Shown piece by piece: positions 25,580 through 32,569 of a stretch of 64,000 nt of DNA. This DNA is from SIG299 sp964544055. GTDB lineage: Bacteria > Bacillota > Clostridia > Lachnospirales > Lachnospiraceae. The stretch spans positions 1-64,000 of the forward strand of contig CAZJAA010000006.1 in assembly GCA_964544055.1 (NCBI GenBank), written 5' to 3'. Both the position numbers and the translations under genes were made by a program. The stretch's first letter is position 1; every line of letters begins with the position of its first letter. Under the pieces are notes generated by a model. It searched no databases and had not been told where the DNA came from. It saw only the letters and a list, made by a program, of their open reading frames with translations.

Positions 25580-25881
25580 TTAGGTGAGCATCAAGTCCTT
25601 TTTGTGAAGAAGAAAATCGATAATGTTCATATGAACAATACCGTTTCGACTCATATCAATTTTATCGAGAGATAAAACATACTTTGGTGAAGCATCCGTT
25701 ATTTTGTCATAGGCACCAAATTCACGCTTGATAGTTTCCGCAGAGGCAAGGAGAGAAGAAACCTGAATAAAGCATTTCTTTCCGTTCTTGATGGCAACAA
25801 AGTCTATCTCACCTTTATGGTTTTTTCCGGTGAAAACATGATAACCACGGGTGAGCAGCTCATTATAAATGATGTTTTCCA
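25580..25881 (-). pseudogene. C-terminal remnant of another DUF4143 ATPase
   Basis: The minus strand encodes LENIIYNELLTRGYHVFTG, then GEIDFVAIKNGKKCFIQVSS, and ends at a stop at 25580-25582. This is the last about 100 residues of the family. The ATPase domain is missing: at about 25881 the sequence switches to a surface-gene 3' end on the plus strand. It converges with the intact ATPase gene. Confidence 0.8.
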
Positions 25882-26209
25882 GAAAAAAGATATCTTCAAG
25901 ATTGATGGTATTTCTGTAAGTGGATATGGACTTGATAAGCCTGAAGGTGAAAATAAGTTAGCTTCTGTTGAATCTACCATTGAAGAAGCTATTCTTGATA
26001 TCGTATCCTTCAAGCTTGGCAATGACAATTACAAAAAATTAACTGCTTCTGACATCACATTTGTTGATGGTGTATTTAATAAGAGTTCTCACAAGTACTA
26101 TGTAAGAAGCATCGAGGTTAATGTTCCTATCAATGATACAGGCTGCACATTCAAGCAGAAAATTAACATTGGTAAGACATTTACCGTAGAAAATGTTACT
26201 AAAAAGTAA
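25882..26209 (+). pseudogene. Second orphan C-terminal end of a surface-layer-like paralogue
   Basis: The plus-strand frame, without a start of its own, gives the last about 108 residues of a family member: IFKIDGISVSGYGLDKPEG, then DIVSFKLGNDNYKKLTASD, then the ending INIGKTFTVENVTKK. An ATPase remnant replaces its 5' part. The protein type and codon bias match the intact surface genes. Confidence 0.75.
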
Positions 26210-26267
26210 TTGGTATCAAAATAAGTTTTAAATGCCTAAAAAATGGACTGTAAAAACAGTCCGAAAG

Positions 26268-26311
26268 AAAAAGCTACGGTGACATTAAATATGTCACCGT
26301 AGCTTTTTTTA
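26268..26311. terminator. Bidirectional terminator between converging surface sequences
   Basis: AAAAAGCTACGGTGACAT pairs with ATGTCACCGTAGCTTTTT around TAAAT. A/T-runs on both sides let it serve the orphan 3' end (+) and surface gene B (-). A smaller hairpin, GGACTGTAAAAACAGTCC, precedes it at 26245-26262. Confidence 0.9.
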
Positions 26312-26378
26312 TAGCTGTTTCCAGCCTTTTTGTGCCTTGCGGCACTGGGGTTTAATTTTGTTTGAAACAAACTTATTA

Positions 26379-29204
26379 TTACTCAGCGTCTACGTTGATA
26401 GAACGGTTAACCTTAACCTTGCTTGTGTAGTAGAATCCTGCTACAGTCTTTACCTTGAAGGTTACAGTGTTAACAACTGCTCTCTGACCGTCATTCTGGA
26501 TCTTGTAATCTACAGCAATGATTTCAAGTTTAAGATCCTTATGATTTGTTAAGTAAGAATTGTACTTGAATTCACCATTTTCGTCAACCTTGAACTTCTG
26601 ACCAGCAATCTGGAATGTCATTGTTTCGGCAATACCGGTAATAACATCTTCCTTTGTTTCGAATTCGGTGATGGTTGTATCCTTTGTGTTTACCTGATGG
26701 TAGAAGTATACATTTCTGAAGTCCTTAGTTACTGTGAAAGAATCACTAGCAACACGGTTTACAACATACTTGGTAGTTTGGTTGTTACCTGAGCTTGTTG
26801 AAAGAGTTGTAATCTTGTAAACAGCTACACGGTAGTTACCAGGAGCTGCATACTCTAATTCACCGTTCGTATCGTAAGCAGCAAGAACTAACTCATACCA
26901 CTCACCATTTTCACTTACAGTTACACCTAAGTTAGAATCCTTACCAAATGCCTTGCCATTGCCGCCCTGACCAACTGCCGGGAAGATTCTACCCTGTGGG
27001 TCAGTTACAACAAGTACGTAATCATCAATAGCTAAAGCTGCACTGCTTGCGATAGCAGAACCACTTGCTACGGATACAAAAGGAGTAACAGTTACGCCGC
27101 TTTCAGCCTTTCCTGGAACAGTAAAGTTAGAAGTAAGCTCGTTAGCTACATAGTAGCTGCGGTTTTCATCGTTCTCTTCTAAGTTACCGGTACGGAAGTA
27201 ACCAATCTTCTGGTTAGCCTTACTTACCTGGAATAACTTAACGTTGGTTTCAGAATCCTTGTAAAGTTCTACGCTGCCAGCTTCCAGAATAGCTCTGGTT
27301 GGGTCAACATAAACTTCATCTGTTTCTACGTTATTTACTGTTACGTACTTCGGCTCGTTAAGCTTGATTGTAACGGATTGGCTATCGCCAGTTACAGTTT
27401 CCTTAATCTTGAAAGTTACGGAAGTGGTCTCTGTACCAGCAAATACACTATTATAAGTGATAATAAATTTACCATAATCATTTAAATCATCTGCAATGTT
27501 TTCAGCAACATTTGTAAACTGCTTCTTGGAGGTTGTTACTGTAAAGTGAGGAGTAACTTCGCCCCAGTCTTCAGCCTTATCGCCCCAAGTCTTGTCATAC
27601 TGATCCCAAAGCTCAACTACTAATTCAGCAGAAAGCTTGAAATCAGAATAACCATTCCAGTGATCCTTGTGACCATCTTCAGCTTCTGTTTCCTTTAAGA
27701 TAGAGAAAGAAGTACCGTTCTTGTAATTTACATCGTCAAGTCTTCTTGCATCTGTAACTTCGATACCCATAACACCGATTTCTTTTTCAACCTGCTTTTC
27801 GGACTCGGTATTTACATAAGATACTACAGCAAAGCTCTTTGTCTTCTTGTAGCTGTTTACAACACCGTCAATGTCAACAAGTAAGCTATCTGGGTCAAGA
27901 GAATCAAAAACTAACTGATAACCATACTGTGCAAATGGCTGTTCAGTATTAGTAACCTGATATACATCGTTGCCATTATATTTGTTTGTACCTACAGCGT
28001 TTGTGTAGTACTTATCTCTGTTATCCTTAACGATAACATATAACTGACCATCATCACCAGCAATCATCTTGTGGTTAATCTTGGACCAGTCAGCACTTGC
28101 ATTTGTGTCAACAAGAGTCCATGCACAGATTTCAGTGATGGCATATGTGGAATATGGATTACCCTTAACTATAACCTCGTCTGTGCAGGTAACATCTTCT
28201 TCCTTATCCTCGTCATAGTAGGTATAGGAACCCTTAACCTTAACAGAACCTGCTTCGTCAAAAGTAACTTCGTTACCGGATACAGATACTTCGATGTCAG
28301 TATTGTCATCTACTAATTCGTACTCAGTATCATCAGCATTTTTGTAGTAATCTGTAAGGTCAATATCGTAGCTGTTGTAAAGTTTAGTGGATAATTTAGC
28401 AGGAATTGCCGGCTCGATTTCATTTTCTACAGTTGCTTCTGTAGCAGAAATCTTGATGTGGTCAACCTTGCCAACGTGTGTTGTAAAGTAAACAACAATA
28501 CCTTCCAGAGTAGAGCTTGTGGAGTTTGGTCCATAAACTACAGCGTACTTTGCGCCGTCCTGAAATGCGTTGTAACCTGTGATTGTCCAAACACTGTCCT
28601 TGCCTTCTACTTTCTGGATGTAGTGAGCCTGGTAACCATTACCATCTTCATCCATAAAGTCGAATGCGGAAGCATCCATCTTTGCTGCTTCGTCAGTAGC
28701 AAATACGCGATAAAGCTTAACGGATTCGTCAACTGCAAGAGTTGCTTCGTTAAGACCTTCTTCACCCTTTGCATTGAAGTTATGCTTGCCGGAGAATGTA
28801 ACTTCTACCTTCCAAGCTGTCTTCTGAACAGGTGCCATTGTTTCAACATCTGCCTTAACTGTAATCTTTACAGTTTCAACATAGCTCTTATCAGCACCAG
28901 CAGTGATAGTAATGTCTGCTGTACCAGGAGCTACTGCTGTTACATAACCTGTCTGATCAACAGTTGCAACAGACTCATCGGAAGATTCCCACTTAAATGT
29001 GGTCTTCCAATCCTTAGGAGCACCCCAGAAGCAGAAATCTACGGTGTCCTCTACCTTCATTTCGAACTCTGTTCTGATATCCTTGGTATCCTGAACAGCA
29101 ATACCAGTAGTTGCTGCAAATACAGAACCAGCCGGTGCTGCCATGGATACAACCATCGCAAGAGCCATGACGAAGGCAAGCTTCTTAAAGAAACTTTTCA
29201 TCAT
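26379..29204 (-). CDS. Secreted surface-layer-like protein B, probably silent partner of gene A
   Basis: The 941-residue protein starts at 29204. Its first 117 codons (signal peptide and Big_2 domain) are identical in DNA to gene A. The body then differs, but keeps the family order: a domain with KVEVTFSGKHNF, a segment YKNADDTEYELVDD, the conserved module YAITEICAWTLVDT, a VVELWDQYDKTWGD module, and a C-terminal part ending SKVKVNRSINVDAE. There is no recognised wall anchor. Codon choice is of the highly expressed type like gene A, which suggests that this body is regularly transcribed. The region upstream on the minus strand shows only weak promoter-like sequence. Confidence 0.85.
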   Translation of the reverse strand: MMKSFFKKLAFVMALAMVVSMAAPAGSVFAATTGIAVQDTKDIRTEFEMKVEDTVDFCFWGAPKDWKTTFKWESSDESVATVDQTGYVTAVAPGTADITITAGADKSYVETVKITVKADVETMAPVQKTAWKVEVTFSGKHNFNAKGEEGLNEATLAVDESVKLYRVFATDEAAKMDASAFDFMDEDGNGYQAHYIQKVEGKDSVWTITGYNAFQDGAKYAVVYGPNSTSSTLEGIVVYFTTHVGKVDHIKISATEATVENEIEPAIPAKLSTKLYNSYDIDLTDYYKNADDTEYELVDDNTDIEVSVSGNEVTFDEAGSVKVKGSYTYYDEDKEEDVTCTDEVIVKGNPYSTYAITEICAWTLVDTNASADWSKINHKMIAGDDGQLYVIVKDNRDKYYTNAVGTNKYNGNDVYQVTNTEQPFAQYGYQLVFDSLDPDSLLVDIDGVVNSYKKTKSFAVVSYVNTESEKQVEKEIGVMGIEVTDARRLDDVNYKNGTSFSILKETEAEDGHKDHWNGYSDFKLSAELVVELWDQYDKTWGDKAEDWGEVTPHFTVTTSKKQFTNVAENIADDLNDYGKFIITYNSVFAGTETTSVTFKIKETVTGDSQSVTIKLNEPKYVTVNNVETDEVYVDPTRAILEAGSVELYKDSETNVKLFQVSKANQKIGYFRTGNLEENDENRSYYVANELTSNFTVPGKAESGVTVTPFVSVASGSAIASSAALAIDDYVLVVTDPQGRIFPAVGQGGNGKAFGKDSNLGVTVSENGEWYELVLAAYDTNGELEYAAPGNYRVAVYKITTLSTSSGNNQTTKYVVNRVASDSFTVTKDFRNVYFYHQVNTKDTTITEFETKEDVITGIAETMTFQIAGQKFKVDENGEFKYNSYLTNHKDLKLEIIAVDYKIQNDGQRAVVNTVTFKVKTVAGFYYTSKVKVNRSINVDAE

Positions 29205-29218
29205 ATTTTCCTCCTTAA
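28853..29218 (-). repeat. 366-bp inverted repeat, right copy
   Basis: It is the exact reverse complement of 18687-19052. Together the two copies bracket 9.8 kb. Confidence 0.95.
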
Positions 29219-29331
29219 GTAAGAATTTTCTGACATTTTTGGTAGATTGTGGTAGAAAAAATAGGCGAATAATTATGCGGAAAAGTGAGAACTTATGCAG
29301 AGAAATGCCGTGGTGTGGAAAAGTCTGGATG

Positions 29332-29351
29332 TTCTGACACAAAAAGGACAC
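29332..29351 (-). promoter_or_regulatory. GTGTC direct-repeat site, copy B
   Basis: On the minus strand it reads GTGTCCTTTTTGTGTCAGAA, with GTGTC units 11 bp apart. It lies about 130 bp upstream of surface gene B and 22 bp upstream of the -35 of surface gene C, so it may serve both directions. Confidence 0.45.
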
Positions 29352-29372
29352 ATAAATAACATAAAAGTACCC

Positions 29373-29401
29373 TTGGAATATTTACCAAAATAGATTATAA
29401 T
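29373..29401 (+). promoter_or_regulatory. Promoter of surface gene C
   Basis: TTGGAA (29373-29378), a 17-bp spacer and a perfect TATAAT (29396-29401), 55 bp before the start codon. Confidence 0.8.
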
Positions 29402-29455
29402 AGGTAACGTATAAGAAAATAAAAGAACCATATAGGTAAGAGAAAGGAGAAAAGC

Positions 29456-32398
29456 ATGAAAAAGTATTTTAGAAAGTTAGCCTTTGCTACTGTTTTTGCG
29501 ATGGCAGTGTCTATGATTGCTCCTGCGGCCCGGGTTGCTGAGGCAGCAACAACAAAGACATTTACATATGCAGAGCAGGTAACAGGCGATACCGTAACTA
29601 CACTGGTTATGGACAAAGGAGAAAAAGTGGACTTGAAATTTATAGGTGTTTCCAATTGGAGAACTTACACCTATAAATGGGCAAGTTCCAACACAAAAGT
29701 TGCGACAGTAGATTCCAATGGTCTCATTACAGCCGTTGGTACCGGTGTTGCCACGATTACATTAAAGGTAAGCGGTGGTGACGGCACGCAGTACAAATCC
29801 AACGGTGTCACGGTTTATGTAGACCTGAATCAGGAAATCACCATTGGAACCTCCTCTCATGACGAAATCAAATCCTACACCATGGGTGTCAATGATTCCG
29901 CAACCCTCAAGGTGGGTGGCCTCAAGGACAACGTAGGAAAGCGTTACACGGCTACCTGGACATCTACAGATACTTCTGTTGCAAAAATTGATGAAAACGG
30001 TAAAATTACCCCGGTTAAGGCAGGTCTTACGGTAATCCAGTTAAGCGTAAAAAAAGTGTTTAACAACAAAACAATGACCGCAGTGCCTATTGCACTTCTC
30101 GTAACAGACGAAAACGCTGCAACACCGACACAGAAGCCGAGTGCATCTGCGACTCCTGCACCAACGCAGAAGCCAAATGCAACAGCAACTGAGATTCCAA
30201 CTCCAACAGAAACACCAGTTCCGTCAGATGAGTATGTTTCCTACACGGCGGTTCTGGAATCTGACAACTGCCTGCTTTTAAAGTTTAGCAAGGCGGTAGA
30301 CTATGACATTTCGGATGTTGCTTTATACGAATCCATTAATGCCGGCAACCAGACGGTAGAAATCAAGCGTGATATTTTAAGCGCAACGTTAAGCAATGGA
30401 GGCACGGAGCTTCGTATTGTTCCATCCACCGCTTTTTCCAATGGTGACAAATATGTGGTAAAAGCAGGTTCTGCTGATCCTGGTAAAACCGTGAACGTAG
30501 TGATTGGTGCACCAAACCGTCTGGAAGTAACCTATGAATGTCTGGGTACAACCGGTAAAGCATATGCGTATGATGAAACACTTGGCATTGATGTTCCGGT
30601 GACTTTATCTTATCGTTTATACTATGGAAACATTGACGTAACAGAAAGCTATAAAAACAATGGTTACATTACTTATACAAACAAAACTACCAAGTATGAT
30701 GACTATGTAGATGTCGGCGGTGATGTCATCAATTTCTACAAATCAGGCATTACGGTGAGTCTGTCCGCAGAATATATCTACTTCACAGATGCCGGTGAAA
30801 AGGCAGTAACAAAAATGGTTAGCGTTACTTCCCAGAAGATGCCGACCTATGCAGTAAATACGGCACCAAAGTGGACCATTATCGATGTAACAAAAAATGA
30901 TAAGATTGACTGGAACAATACAGTTCATGAAGTAATTTCTTTTAATGAAAATGCTAAACTGGTTGTTATGGTTGCAGATACTTACGGCAATTATTATGTA
31001 ACTGATGAGCGTGGTGTTGACACCGAAAACAACATTTACTATGCAGGTGATTATGACAGTCTGCTTGCCAAGTTCGGTTACAGGATTGAACTTGCGGCAG
31101 CGGATGATAATTATGTCAGCATATTAGAAGATGGCACCATGTTCCCTTATAAAGCTACGAGCAAGACAAGCGTGCTTGTAAATCTGGTAGACGACAATAG
31201 TTACAGCAGTAGCAAATATTCCAGCAAGACAATTGGCGTTTGCCAGATGAAGATTCTTGCAGAGAGCAAGCTTTCCGCCATTGCTGCAGAAAGCACAAAC
31301 GTAACACTTGCTTCACAGGCAATGCCGGGCTATTCGGAAAGATTCTGTGAAACAGACGTAGAAATTCTGTTAAAAGACCAGTATGGCAATGAGTGGAAGG
31401 GTGATTATGCTCTGGAACTCAGTTCTACGAACAAGAACATTAACAATGCGCTGAATTCCTCCAAGGCTCCTGCAACCTTAAATGGAACAACACTTCATAT
31501 CAGTGCAGAAAATATTATGGAAGCAATTTCAGAAACCAATGGAAACTCAGCAGTTTTTGTCATTACAGAAACAACAACCAATAAAACAGTAAGAGTTACG
31601 GTAAAAATTCAGAAGCCTTCTACTGCAAATGGTGAAATCAAAGTAAGCGGCTGGAAGCTTGCCATTGACAAAACAAGTGTGAAGCTTGGCGAAATTGATA
31701 CTACTACCTTAACACAGTCTGTTAAGGTTGAAACTATTAAGAACAGCAACGGCATCAGCGTTGGTTTGTATGATGACTTACATATTTTGACTTCCAGAGA
31801 CTACAAGTTTACCAATGCAAACTGTAACAAGGATGAGGTTTATGTTCTTGTGTGTGGCCCGGATGGCAAGCCGATAAAAGAAGCAGCAAATGAAAATTCT
31901 CTTGGTGTTTATGCAGACAGCGCAGAAGGCTGTGTACGGATTAATATTACAGCACCTAAGAATTCCGGAAGTCTTACTCTGGAATCTCTGGCAGCAGGTA
32001 AGTATACCGTTACGGTAACAAGAATTACAAGTACTTCCGGTTCCATTCCGTCCAAGGTTACGTTAACCACTGGCTTTAACGTGGAAGACAGCACGAAGAC
32101 GGTTGCTTACCGTTCCATGAAGAGCAATCAGACCCCCTTAACCGTTTCCGATAAGAATGATTTGGAAAGTGTAAAGGAAATCATTGCAAGTCTGTTTACT
32201 TTCTCGTTAGATGGCAAGGAGTGGACTGATTTTACGGCGGCTCATATTGTGGATGCTGAGTTTACGGTATTAGGAAAGGGAGTACATATTAAGAATGTTG
32301 ACCTTTCCGTTCCAGTAGAGGGAAGCAATGGTATGACAATGACCTATACAAAGAACGTTGTTATCAACAAGACAATCAAAACCGATGTAACCAATTAG
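29456..32398 (+). CDS. Secreted surface-layer-like protein C (two Big_2 domains)
   Basis: The 980-residue protein has a signal peptide (MKKYFRKLAFATVFAMAVSM...) ending near residue 30 and two Big_2 domains at about 35-118 and 128-210. A Thr/Pro-rich linker follows at about 222-258 (TPTQKPSASATPAPTQKP). The remaining body has the same module order as genes A and B, including PTYAVNTAPKWTIIDVT, DVEILLKDQYGNEW and a C-terminal FSLDGKEWTDFTAA segment. There is no SLH or LPxTG anchor. DNA identity with gene A is low even in the signal region, so it should not recombine easily with the inverted repeat. It has its own promoter and AAAGGAG site. Codon choice is less biased than in A and B. Confidence 0.85.
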   Translation: MKKYFRKLAFATVFAMAVSMIAPAARVAEAATTKTFTYAEQVTGDTVTTLVMDKGEKVDLKFIGVSNWRTYTYKWASSNTKVATVDSNGLITAVGTGVATITLKVSGGDGTQYKSNGVTVYVDLNQEITIGTSSHDEIKSYTMGVNDSATLKVGGLKDNVGKRYTATWTSTDTSVAKIDENGKITPVKAGLTVIQLSVKKVFNNKTMTAVPIALLVTDENAATPTQKPSASATPAPTQKPNATATEIPTPTETPVPSDEYVSYTAVLESDNCLLLKFSKAVDYDISDVALYESINAGNQTVEIKRDILSATLSNGGTELRIVPSTAFSNGDKYVVKAGSADPGKTVNVVIGAPNRLEVTYECLGTTGKAYAYDETLGIDVPVTLSYRLYYGNIDVTESYKNNGYITYTNKTTKYDDYVDVGGDVINFYKSGITVSLSAEYIYFTDAGEKAVTKMVSVTSQKMPTYAVNTAPKWTIIDVTKNDKIDWNNTVHEVISFNENAKLVVMVADTYGNYYVTDERGVDTENNIYYAGDYDSLLAKFGYRIELAAADDNYVSILEDGTMFPYKATSKTSVLVNLVDDNSYSSSKYSSKTIGVCQMKILAESKLSAIAAESTNVTLASQAMPGYSERFCETDVEILLKDQYGNEWKGDYALELSSTNKNINNALNSSKAPATLNGTTLHISAENIMEAISETNGNSAVFVITETTTNKTVRVTVKIQKPSTANGEIKVSGWKLAIDKTSVKLGEIDTTTLTQSVKVETIKNSNGISVGLYDDLHILTSRDYKFTNANCNKDEVYVLVCGPDGKPIKEAANENSLGVYADSAEGCVRINITAPKNSGSLTLESLAAGKYTVTVTRITSTSGSIPSKVTLTTGFNVEDSTKTVAYRSMKSNQTPLTVSDKNDLESVKEIIASLFTFSLDGKEWTDFTAAHIVDAEFTVLGKGVHIKNVDLSVPVEGSNGMTMTYTKNVVINKTIKTDVTN

Positions 32399-32443
32399 TC
32401 GGTAAAATAAACTGGTTTGTACAACAAGTTAGTTGCAAAACAG

Positions 32444-32516
32444 ACAATCCCCCGGAAGGTCACTTTCCGGGGGATTGTTAGTATAACAGGAGGGGAACGT
32501 TATATTCCCCTCCTGT
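32444..32516. terminator. Two strong hairpins between converging surface genes C and D
   Basis: ACAATCCCCCGGAA...TTCCGGGGGATTGT (32444-32478) and ACAGGAGGGGAA...TTCCCCTCCTGT (32486-32516). They have long GC stems and only short T-runs. They probably terminate both genes. Confidence 0.75.
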
Positions 32517-32569
32517 CTGATTCGTATTTTTCGTATTCTTTTGTTTTTAAGTTTCTGTTTTTCCTTTTG

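Noticed and set aside
28458..29222. 254-codon plus-strand frame opposite surface gene B
   Set aside because: It is a shadow of the strongly codon-biased gene on the other strand. The translation is Cys/Ser-rich nonsense with no start signal.
18220..29351. Inversion at the GTGTC sites as the switching mechanism
   Set aside because: These sites lie outside the promoter of gene A, so inversion there would carry promoter and gene together and change nothing. The 366-bp repeats are the more sensible crossover.
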